Source of the DNA: Candidatus Brocadiaceae bacterium
GTDB taxonomy: Bacteria; Planctomycetota; Brocadiia; Brocadiales; Brocadiaceae
Direction: 5' to 3'
DNA length: 26,809 nt
Assembly: GCA_024653795.1 (NCBI GenBank)
Contig: JANLHY010000044.1
Span: forward strand, 1-26,809
This document shows, in pieces, positions 15,401-21,600 of this stretch (positions are counted from its first letter, which is position 1; the number at the start of each line of letters is the position of its first letter). A model generated the notes under the pieces. It made no database searches. It was not told the origin of the DNA and saw nothing but the letters and a program-made list of their open reading frames with translations. Both the position numbers and the translations under genes were made by a program.

Positions 15401-15429
15401 ACGATAATAAACATAATGTTTATTATCGT
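15401..15429. promoter_or_regulatory. Palindromic operator upstream of higBA
   Basis: A perfect 29-base palindrome (arms ACGATAATAAACAT / ATGTTTATTATCGT around a single A) lies four bases before the higB start. A symmetric AT-rich site at this place is the expected binding site for the HigA dimer or HigBA complex and would give autorepression. TATTAT within it could serve as a -10 element. Confidence 0.8.
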
Positions 15430-15657
15430 CAAGGAAAAATTAAGGATTCAGATTGCAAACCTGACCCCCCCCCAAGCGATTCATTTGGCGCATTCGTCAA
15501 AGAAAATAGTGTCTGTCCTTAATTTAACGTATAGGAAATTCAAAGTTTTGTAGAGACGCATTGCATGCGTCTTGTGTAATGCAATTAATGGTGTACAGAA
15601 AAGAGACGCATTCAATGCGTCTCTACATTAACATTTAACATTAATAACAGAATAAAG
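15430..15657. repeat. Repeat-filled intergenic stretch between the higBA operator and the small ORF
   Basis: No gene is seen. AATTAAGGA at 15438-15446 is mirrored at 15516-15524 and encloses a run of nine Cs (15465-15473). Two related hairpins follow: AGACGCATTGCATGCGTCT at 15554-15572 and an AGAGACGCATT / AATGCGTCTCT pair at 15602-15624. These look like degenerate non-autonomous repeats. Confidence 0.55.
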
Positions 15658-15878
15658 TCAGCTTATCGGGGTAATGTTCGAGCCGTGATCGGTGACCTTA
15701 TCGTCGGAGACGATGATGTCGCTGTCATGCTGGATGTAATACGGGAGTTGAGCCCCCGTCTTTTTCACCACCATCACAAAGCCGCGCTCATCGGCGGGCA
15801 GGCAAATGTATTTGTCAGCTCTGCATTCAACCAATACGCGACGATAACGTTGTTATCAGGCAATGTACTCTTTCTCAT
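15658..15878 (-). pseudogene. Frameshifted small ORF directly downstream of the lasso precursor
   Basis: AAAGGAGGATGTT precedes the ATG at 15878, an excellent ribosome-binding site, 15 bases after the precursor's stop. The frame as it stands gives MRKSTLPDNNVIVAYWLNAE... and stops at 15774 after 34 residues. A shift near 15836-15842 joins it to RVLVECRADKYICLPADERGFVMVVKKTGAQLPYYIQHDSDIIVSDDKVTDHGSNITPIS, ending at TGA 15658-15660. The second part reads like real protein, so the whole is probably a gene of about 73 codons broken by a small indel, or a sequencing error. I do not recognise the family. Its position suggests a cluster-specific small protein. Confidence 0.55.
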
Positions 15879-15893
15879 AACATCCTCCTTTAC

Positions 15894-16067
15894 TTAAACT
15901 GACGTTTCAAAGTCGTCAGGGACGGGTATATTAGGTATACCCTGTGTTAGTTGTTCTAGACTCCCCAACTTCTTGAGCGTCGGCGTTTTGTAAGGACGTT
16001 TACCACGGACGCCCTCCGTTTGCTGGTCATCAATCGCCTTCACCTTTTGTGACTGCTGCTCGTCCAT
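15894..16067 (-). CDS. Lasso peptide precursor (A), 57 residues
   Basis: ATG at 16067 follows AAAGGAGGAG at good spacing. The leader (residues 1-42) ends KRPYKTPTLKKLGSLEQLTQ. This contains the lasso/RRE recognition motif YxxPxL (Tyr26, Pro29, Leu31), the conserved Gly35, and Thr41 at position -2. The predicted core, residues 43-57, is GIPNIPVPDDFETSV. Gly1 supplies the amine and Asp9 the side-chain carboxylate, giving a nine-residue macrolactam; no acidic residue lies at 7 or 8. The tail is six residues, with Phe11 and Glu12 as the bulky candidates for holding the thread. Ser14 and Thr13 are possible kinase targets. The cyclase lies upstream and B1, B2 and the other genes downstream, all on the same strand. 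It is too short for many gene callers. Confidence 0.92.
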   Translation of the reverse strand: MDEQQSQKVKAIDDQQTEGVRGKRPYKTPTLKKLGSLEQLTQGIPNIPVPDDFETSV

Positions 16068-16092
16068 TTCTTTGCTCCTCCTTTCTTTTTTA

Positions 16093-16151
16093 GTAATAGT
16101 TCAGCCATGTAATCTTTTGACAGGATTAACAGGATGAACAAGATAATTATT
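16093..16151. repeat. Left end of a GTAATAGTTCA-type MITE, truncated
   Basis: GTAATAGTTCAGCCAT...GACAGGATTAACAGGATGAACAAGAT matches the left terminus and early interior of the MITE at 9649-9847. The element is cut where the four-helix-bundle element begins (16152), and no matching right end or target duplication was found. It lies only 25 bases upstream of the lasso precursor start and so occupies its promoter/leader region. Confidence 0.7.
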
Positions 16152-16594
16152 GTAACTACTCAGGTTGTTTAGACTGTAGTCTATTAGGACTGCGCAAAGA
16201 ACGAATCAATGACCCCAACACCTTTTCGGTCTCTACGATTTTTGAGTCACAGCCGATAAAACTGTTTTCATCAAAATATCCTAAACGCTTCGACAAGCCG
16301 AACTGATAGTGCAACTCCCTTAGAGATGCAAACGCTATTTCAAGAAAACGGAGAAACTCAATCTGACTTTCACGCGCACATCCTTCCACTATGTTCGATG
16401 GAACTGATACCGCAGCTCTTCTCATTTGCGAAGTCAATCCGTACATTTCGTCTTTGGGAAAATTCCTTGTTTCGCGATAGGTGAAAATAGCAACTTCATC
16501 GGCCAGTTCAAATGCTCTGAGCTTTGTGTGATCTCGCATGTTTCTTCCTCCCTATCTCCCTAAATACCTACAGACTATCCACCTGAGTAGTTAC
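16152..16594. mobile_element. Passenger-carrying MITE-like element bearing a four-helix-bundle gene
   Basis: GTAACTACTCAGGT at 16152-16165 is repeated in perfect inverse orientation at 16581-16594, with imperfect matching for about 13 further bases inward on each side. The pair tightly frames a single gene whose stop codon lies inside the left repeat. The GTAA ends resemble those of the two complete MITEs in this window. No flanking duplication is evident, perhaps because it landed in or recombined with the adjacent truncated MITE. Confidence 0.7.
16156..16539 (-). CDS. Four-helix bundle protein (S23/IVS-encoded, bAvd-like family)
   Basis: GGAGG lies before the ATG at 16539. The 127-residue product (LRAFELADEVAIFTYRETRNFPKDEMYGLTSQMRRAAVSVPSNIVEGCARES...EFLRFLEIAFASLRELHYQFGLSKRLGYF) is a textbook member of the four-helix-bundle family. 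This family was first seen in 23S rRNA intervening sequences and is related to the Avd accessory proteins of diversity-generating retroelements. The role of free-standing members is not known. It sits between the cyclase and precursor genes, framed by inverted repeats, and so is probably a passenger rather than part of lasso synthesis. Confidence 0.93.
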   Translation of the reverse strand: MRDHTKLRAFELADEVAIFTYRETRNFPKDEMYGLTSQMRRAAVSVPSNIVEGCARESQIEFLRFLEIAFASLRELHYQFGLSKRLGYFDENSFIGCDSKIVETEKVLGSLIRSLRSPNRLQSKQPE

Positions 16595-16596
16595 GT

Positions 16597-18417
16597 CTAA
16601 TCTTTGTATACCTTCCCATCTTCCCTCTCTTGCCGCCGGGCGCGCAGGGAATCCACAAAGATCAGCAGCCGGGTCAGACAGCGAAACGGCCAATAGCCCA
16701 CCTCCTTCGGCGGGTTTGAGAACCATTCGGGACTCAAAACCCCCTCAAGTTCCTGCGGCAGCGGTTCATCCGGCAACGGCTCCTGCAACGACTGCATTGA
16801 CTTAACGCCGGCATTGTCCCTCCTGCCCTTATCTTTCCGATAAAGATTTCTGGATGGGACGTCGTTGTGCAGCGCGGCGCGCAACAGCTTCTTTGTGCCG
16901 GGACCATACAATTCCGTCGGATGACATTCAAACGCCAGTTCCAGCGCCTCCCGATTGAAGAACGGAAACGAGCGGCGGATGCCCAGGGCGCTGCACGCCT
17001 CCCAGTTCATGGGGATAAAGGCGTCTTGCGTGGCGCTGCGGATTGCCAGATGGCGCAGCGGGGCGGTATCCCCCCGCAACTCTTTTCTTTTTCGCTCCCA
17101 CCAGGTGAGATACTCCTCCCGCACTGCCGGATGAAACAAATCCAGCGGCTTTTTTGTGGTGAGGTCAATCCCAAGGAGTTCCTGCGGAAAGGGCAGCGCC
17201 GGGCGTCCCCTGAACGATGCAAGGCGGTGTCGCGCCCAACGCGCCGCCGTGCGCAGATACGCGGACTGCGGCTTGAAATCCAGCATCAATCTCCACAAAG
17301 GTGTCTGTTCCACCCAATCCGGCACAGTAAAGGCCGACCCGCACACCACGTCGGCAAATTCCCCGCCAAAGAGCACCCGCACCGGCGCCTCACGCATGAC
17401 TGCGGGCAGACTGCACAGCGCCGGATGGACGACGTGAAAGACGATAGGCGGCGCGGCTTGCCACAGATCGAACATGAGCCGCTCGTGGACATGAATTTCC
17501 CAGCGGCGCGCAAACCCGTACTGCTGCGCCAGCGGCTCGATGAAAGACATTTCGTGCTGGACGAGGTCTTGGCGTTCTTTGCGGGGAAGCAGGCTCCACG
17601 TCCACACCTTGCGCCCTACCACCCCTGCGGCAAGTGCGGCAAGGGACGAGGAGTCCACCCCACCGCTCAGGGTGAGCAGATTGCCGTCTTCGGGGTCTAA
17701 GTCCCGTCTCAGTTTCTCAATGAGGAGCGTCCGCAGACGTTCGGCGTGCTCGCGGGCAAGGGCAGGCGTGGGATAAGGAATCCGCTTTGGGCGGGGATTC
17801 CAATACCGCCCCACCAGCATTCGCCCTGTCTTTTCCCTACGGGCAAAATGTCCACGTCCCAGGATCGTAACACCGTCAAGAAATGTCCTCCCGTCCAGCA
17901 TCATGGGCCAACTGGAGGCCCAGATCGCATTCACCAACGGGTCGAGGCACGGTGCGTCTGGAAGATACCGCACGAAGTCGCCCAGGCGGGTGGCGATTAC
18001 GAAGCGATGCCCCGACTGCTTCAGATAGAACGGCACCAGCCCGCCGCAGGAGCGCACGACCGTCGCGTCGCCGTCCGCGCGAAAGCGGATGAACCCAAAA
18101 TCGCCGGGCAGGGATGCAAGGCGGTCGGGGTTGAAATCGGCAAGCTCCACGATCTCGCGGAAACGCACGGCGGGGTCTTTGCCGGAACGCTCAACCAGCA
18201 CATCGCGCCCCTCGGCAAAGGCGAGTTGATGCCGGTGTGCCATGTCCCCGTCAGACTCTCCGCCGGGAAGGGGCGCCGTAGCAGCAACCCATCCGGGCGC
18301 CGGACGCCATACGTGCGCGAATTCCGCGCTGCGCTGGAGATCCAGCATCATCTCGTCCAACATTGCCGGGTCGTCATCATGGACGGCAAATAGGTTCGCC
18401 AAGGGAGGCCGAATCAT
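16597..18417 (-). CDS. Lasso cyclase, asparagine synthetase B-like (C)
   Basis: The 606-residue protein has an N-terminal glutaminase-like domain without the Cys2 nucleophile (it begins MIRPPLANLFAVHDD), so it cannot use glutamine. From about residue 220 it has a synthetase domain with the ATP PP-loop LSGGVDSSS at 250-258. This is the lasso C-protein pattern: it adenylates the Asp9 side chain of the precursor and closes the ring on the freed Gly1 amine. Further AsnB-like segments are RVLFGGEFADVVCG and the C-terminal RRSFPFFNREALELAFECHPTELYGPGTKKLLRAAL. GAGGTG lies five bases before the ATG. It is the first gene of the cluster; its stop lies three bases from a mobile element's terminal repeat. 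Confidence 0.93.
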   Translation of the reverse strand: MIRPPLANLFAVHDDDPAMLDEMMLDLQRSAEFAHVWRPAPGWVAATAPLPGGESDGDMAHRHQLAFAEGRDVLVERSGKDPAVRFREIVELADFNPDRLASLPGDFGFIRFRADGDATVVRSCGGLVPFYLKQSGHRFVIATRLGDFVRYLPDAPCLDPLVNAIWASSWPMMLDGRTFLDGVTILGRGHFARREKTGRMLVGRYWNPRPKRIPYPTPALAREHAERLRTLLIEKLRRDLDPEDGNLLTLSGGVDSSSLAALAAGVVGRKVWTWSLLPRKERQDLVQHEMSFIEPLAQQYGFARRWEIHVHERLMFDLWQAAPPIVFHVVHPALCSLPAVMREAPVRVLFGGEFADVVCGSAFTVPDWVEQTPLWRLMLDFKPQSAYLRTAARWARHRLASFRGRPALPFPQELLGIDLTTKKPLDLFHPAVREEYLTWWERKRKELRGDTAPLRHLAIRSATQDAFIPMNWEACSALGIRRSFPFFNREALELAFECHPTELYGPGTKKLLRAALHNDVPSRNLYRKDKGRRDNAGVKSMQSLQEPLPDEPLPQELEGVLSPEWFSNPPKEVGYWPFRCLTRLLIFVDSLRARRQEREDGKVYKD

Positions 18418-18441
18418 AGTGACACCTCAACAATTCTATCT

Positions 18442-18470
18442 ATCATAGCGCAACAAAGCCGTAACCAAAA
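18442..18470 (-). promoter_or_regulatory. Possible promoter of the lasso cluster
   Basis: On the minus strand TATGAT (18442-18447) is a good -10 hexamer about 25 bases before the cyclase start. TTTTGG, 17 bases further up, would be a weak -35. It is the only plausible sigma-70-type match I see just before the first cluster gene. Confidence 0.3.
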
Positions 18471-19162
18471 AGAGTTTAACCACGAAGGACACGAAGAAAA
18501 ACTTACAAAACTTGTCCTCATGAAAATGGGGAAAAGAAGTATTTACAGAGTAATACTATAAAAACACACCGCCACAACACTGGCTATGGCGCAATAAAGA
18601 GTTGCATAAGGTTGGGTTGAACGGAAGTGAAACCCAACACCAACCGTTCATGGCATTCAATAATCCGTTGGGTTTCTACCAATCTACCAATATTATTAAA
18701 TGTATCAGTTCACCCCCCCTCCCCTAACCCCCATAAGCGCTAACTTGATGTATAGGAATTTCAAACCTTTGTGATTCCCCTCTAGCCTCCCCCTTTATCC
18801 CCCTCTTTGAGGGGGACAGGGGGAGGGGTGTGTAAGTTTGCCGCAACACACACCCAGCCCCTCTTTCTAGAGGGGAGCTTAAAAGGCGCTGCCAAAGGCA
18901 GCATAATTTGTTTTTGCTATTTTTTTATCAGGCAGGGACACGGCACTCCGTGATACTACTTTTTATGAGGATTCCAACATCATTATTCAACAATCTAACG
19001 CGTCAATCTTTTTTAAAATTTTTTATCTCTTTTCATCCTGATTTACATAAACCGTATAGCTTATGTTAATATTCTGCATTACCTGAGTGGTGTAAAACGA
19101 AACGACTTGTCAGGCATCTTTATTTTTTTGTCGTTTTTCCCTGCCTTTTCAAACCCAAACAA
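18471..19162. other. Gene-free, repeat-rich intergenic stretch upstream of the lasso cluster
   Basis: No credible coding frame was found on either strand. It contains a third REP palindrome at 18610-18639 (GGTTGGGTTGAACGGAAGTG followed by AAACCCAACA). A partial MITE-like end, CAGTTCACCCCCCCTCCCC, follows near 18706. A strong foldback lies at about 18788-18828, made of opposed runs of C and G, and a related CCCCTCTTTCTAGAGGGG hairpin follows at about 18868-18886. This looks like an accumulation site for small non-autonomous elements at the right edge of the acquired cluster. Confidence 0.6.
18610..18639 (+). repeat. REP-type palindrome, copy 3
   Basis: This has the same GGTTGGGTTGA...GAAACCCAACA layout as the two REPs that flank the RAYT relic. 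Here it stands alone, upstream of the cyclase gene. Confidence 0.7.
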
Positions 19163-19202
19163 AAAACGCCTTTCCCGGAACTCTGGCCGGGAAAGGCGTT
19201 TT
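19163..19202. terminator. Strong 16-bp-stem hairpin, terminator-like
   Basis: AAAACGCCTTTCCCGG at 19163-19178 pairs perfectly with 19187-19202 around an eight-base loop. The A/T ends make it terminator-like on both strands. No gene abuts it, so its target is unclear; it may be a relic of a deleted transcription unit. Confidence 0.65.
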
Positions 19203-19707
19203 ATGTGTTACTAATACAGTAAAGCTAAAAGTAAAATTAGGTGTATTTTGGCTTGGCTTGCAAGAGATGTACCATTCGTTTATCCCTACAATTTATTTGG
19301 AATATTCAAAACCAAAACTTTTTACCGCAGAGGGTTTGGAGTTTCGTGGGTTTGTTAGGTTCCTTGTGTTTCTTGTGTTATAGGGTTTGTTGGGTTAACC
19401 CGAAAAACCCAACGAACGCAAAGAACTCAATAAACCTACATCCCAACGTTTCTGTTTTCCCGTGTTTCCTCTGCGTTCTCCGTGTTCCCGGCGGTAAAGT
19501 ATTTTGCAGCTTTGTATCAAAAACGAAATAGCTTGTCAAGCCTTAATCTTATTTGTAAAGACAATAATTCAGGGTGATTATAATCAATTATTTTTTATAA
19601 ACTTTGCTAATTATTTGTTAGAACTACACCCCAACTATCCTGTTATACATAGCGGCATAAATATATTCGCATAAAAAACTAAAAAATGTCTTAGTACATT
19701 TCAGTGG
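19203..19707. other. Gene-free stretch with degenerate repeats
   Basis: Open frames here are not protein-like. A GTTGGGTT / AACCCAAC hairpin lies at 19389-19413 within a region running from TTTACCGCAGAG (about 19320) to GGCGGTAAAG (about 19490), which are loosely inverted. An AAACGAAA(n)GCTTGTCAAGCC-like sequence near 19519 repeats one near 19096 in direct orientation. These are probably decayed mobile repeats. Confidence 0.5.
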
Positions 19708-19862
19708 TGTCCGGTTAGGAATTTGCGCGTTTTATTCCACGGTTCTGAAGCTGTCATTCCCGCATGTTTTTAGCGGGAATCTAGGATGAACAAGCCTTTG
19801 GATACCCGACAAAAGCATTCGGGTATGACAAAAACCGGTACATGCAAATTCCTAACCGGACA
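19708..19862. mobile_element. 155-bp MITE with 19-bp perfect terminal inverted repeats
   Basis: TGTCCGGTTAGGAATTTGC (19708-19726) is repeated exactly in inverse orientation at 19844-19862. Inside are two opposed hairpins of related design, GTCATTCCCGC...GCGGGAAT and its counterpart built on GTCGGGTAT/ATACCCGAC. There is no coding capacity. The termini differ from the GTAA-type MITEs, so a different transposase family must move it. I could not find a clear flanking duplication. Confidence 0.85.
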
Positions 19863-19892
19863 ATGCTGAGTAAATTTCAAAATAAAAACACA

Positions 19893-20360
19893 TCAGCCCC
19901 CGCGTTTCTTTGAGAGTTTTTCTTCATATTTTACTACCGTATCCTCTTGTTCCATTGTTTCGATGGAACCAGGCCTTCTCCTCCGTACCTCTAGAATGGC
20001 TTTTATTGCACTAAAGCCCTTGTTTACAAGATAACAGGCCAGCATAGTACCTGTTCTACCAATCCCAGCATCGCAATGAACGACAATCTTCTTTTTAGAG
20101 GTTGTAAGATTGTTTACAAAGGTTACAAACTCCTCAATTTGTTCCTGGGATGGTGATGTAAGGTCAGCTATGGGAATATGTTTATATTCAAATCCGAATT
20201 CTTCTATCAAAGTCTTGTGAAGTGGCATTTCGGTTAAGGAAACTATCGCTTCGATCCCATTGTCTTTAAGAAATTCAAGATCTGCCACCACCGACACAGG
20301 TCTTGCCATACCAGCAATTTCATCTTGTATAAGCCAACTAAAGTTCCTAGGCATTCGCAT
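19893..20360 (-). CDS. Dual-specificity / tyrosine phosphatase-like protein
   Basis: The 155-residue protein has the complete cysteine-phosphatase signature VVHCDAGIGRTGT, with Cys and Arg spaced as in CX5R. An upstream Asp-containing loop (PIADLTSP) could supply the general acid. The start NFSWLIQDEIAGMARP resembles DSP23-type phosphatases. The substrate is unknown; protein phosphotyrosine/serine or a phosphorylated small molecule is possible. It overlaps the end of maf by 14 bases, so the two are translated from one transcript. Confidence 0.9.
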   Translation of the reverse strand: MRMPRNFSWLIQDEIAGMARPVSVVADLEFLKDNGIEAIVSLTEMPLHKTLIEEFGFEYKHIPIADLTSPSQEQIEEFVTFVNNLTTSKKKIVVHCDAGIGRTGTMLACYLVNKGFSAIKAILEVRRRRPGSIETMEQEDTVVKYEEKLSKKRGG

Positions 20361-20931
20361 CTTCTATAAAATTGTCAAGCATTTCTTGTATTATTTCTAA
20401 AGGTAGCCCAACCGCGTTTGAATAGCTGCCATCCACTCTTTCAATAAATTTTCTACCTTCGCCCTGAATGGCATAAGCACCTGCCTTATTCATTGGTTCA
20501 CCTGTTAGAATATAACTATCAATCTCTTCATCTTTTATACTTCTCATTTTAATATGTGTTCGTTCAATTCGCAACATTTTCTTTCGTGACGGCATCTCCA
20601 TCACGCATACACCAGAAATAACGTCATGTTCCGAATTGTTCAGTATTGACAGTATTCTTTTGGCATCACTTACATCTTTGGGTTTACCCAAAATACTTTT
20701 TTTGTGCACAATAATCGTATCTGCACTAACAATTATGGCGTCACACACTCTTCTGGCAACGTCGGCCGCCTTTAAGAAAGCGAGATTCTGGACTAACTCC
20801 ATTGGCAAAACATTACCAGGAATACATTCTTCTATGTCATGAGGAACAATGTCAAAATGATAACCCAGTGATTTTAATAATACAATTCTTCTTGGCGAAT
20901 TTGAAGCAAGTATTAAACGCTTCTTCGGCAT
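20347..20931 (-). CDS. maf: Maf-like nucleotide pyrophosphatase
   Basis: The 194-residue protein has the Maf/YhdE/YceF hallmarks: the N-terminal LILASNSPRRIVLLKSLG, the catalytic-base region SADTIIV, KPKD...A.RIL, and the C-terminal EPMNKAGAYAIQGEGRKFIERVDGSYSNAVGLPLE. These enzymes hydrolyse non-canonical or modified nucleoside triphosphates (dTTP/UTP or modified NTPs) to monophosphates. AAAGAGAG precedes the ATG. The rplQ terminator ends about 20 bases upstream, so expression needs read-through or a promoter within that short gap. Confidence 0.95.
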   Translation of the reverse strand: MPKKRLILASNSPRRIVLLKSLGYHFDIVPHDIEECIPGNVLPMELVQNLAFLKAADVARRVCDAIIVSADTIIVHKKSILGKPKDVSDAKRILSILNNSEHDVISGVCVMEMPSRKKMLRIERTHIKMRSIKDEEIDSYILTGEPMNKAGAYAIQGEGRKFIERVDGSYSNAVGLPLEIIQEMLDNFIEDANA

Positions 20932-20950
20932 AACTCTCTTTGTGGATAAA

Positions 20951-20990
20951 AAAACCCTTCTACTACATCAATTCTTAGTAGAAGGGTTTT
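20951..20990 (-). terminator. Intrinsic terminator of the ribosomal-protein/rpoA operon
   Basis: A 15-bp perfect stem (AAAACCCTTCTACTA and its complement, 10-base loop) is followed on the minus strand by seven Ts. It lies directly after rplQ and before maf. Confidence 0.9.
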
Positions 20991-21035
20991 ATATTTTACT
21001 TCAACAAATGATTAAAACAAGCTTTTAACTTCCTG

Positions 21036-21596
21036 CTATGAAGTAGTGACTTCAGGTTTAATTTCCTCGACTTGCTGTGCCTCGACTGCACCTTCGACTA
21101 ATTCAAAAATCACGCGTGATGCATTATCGTTAAGTCGCCTTCCCAACATGCGTAATTTTCTGTCCCTACCTTCCATCTTGTATTCAAGTTCTGGTATTTT
21201 CCCAACGCTGCTTCCCGATAGGACACCTAATCGAGTTCCTGACAACTTTAATATCCTTGTGTATCCTCCGTTTCGATTCATATACCTTTGTGCAATACCG
21301 CCAGTTTCACGCCATTGCCCTTCTCCAAACAGCTTTTTTACAACCTCGGCGTTTCTCAAGCTCGAAAGAACCTGACGATAACAATGTACGTATCCTGGCT
21401 TATCAGTATCTTTTTTCATCAGCCCTTTTTTAGCCGTGGTAATTATTTTTTCAGCAAAAGACTTTGTCTCTTTTGCCTTTTCTAGCGTTGTAATAATTCT
21501 CCCGTACGAAAGTAGACTATTTGCAATGTTCTGCCTCAGTGCTTTTCTATGTGAGGCAGTCCTGGATAAATGCCTTCCCCTCATTCTGTGTCTCAT
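21036..21596 (-). CDS. rplQ: 50S ribosomal protein L17
   Basis: The 186-residue protein starts MRHRMRGRHLSRTASHRKALRQNIANSLLSYGRIITTLEKAKE, the strongly conserved L17 N-terminus. It continues with the usual GG(I/Y)TRILKL and R.GD-like region (GGYTRILKLSGTRLGVLSG). The C-terminal tail, from about residue 125, is longer than in short-form L17s and ends EEIKPEVTTS. It follows rpoA by four bases, the standard order, and is the last gene before the terminator. Confidence 0.97.
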   Translation of the reverse strand: MRHRMRGRHLSRTASHRKALRQNIANSLLSYGRIITTLEKAKETKSFAEKIITTAKKGLMKKDTDKPGYVHCYRQVLSSLRNAEVVKKLFGEGQWRETGGIAQRYMNRNGGYTRILKLSGTRLGVLSGSSVGKIPELEYKMEGRDRKLRMLGRRLNDNASRVIFELVEGAVEAQQVEEIKPEVTTS

Positions 21597-21600
21597 GGAA

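Noticed and set aside
15548..15627. Possible CRISPR-like repeats (two AGACGCATT...AATGCGTCT hairpins)
   Set aside because: Only two copies, unequal, in hairpin form and without regular spacers; better read as small dispersed palindromes.
15774..15878. 34-residue frame as a second lasso precursor
   Set aside because: No YxxP leader motif and no Thr-x-Gly core junction; the adjacent frame reads as a broken larger protein.
15685..15897. Plus-strand 70-codon frame MIGDLIVGDDDVAVMLD...
   Set aside because: It is the complement of the minus-strand small gene, which has the ribosome-binding site; no start signal on the plus strand.
16867..17700. Long plus-strand frame of 277 codons within the cyclase gene
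   Set aside because: GC-rich shadow frame opposite a confidently identified cyclase; Arg/Gln/Pro-rich, no family resemblance.
19241..19531. Plus-strand frame of 96 codons (MYFGLACKRC...)
   Set aside because: Runs through decayed repeats with hairpins and lacks a ribosome-binding site; composition not protein-like.
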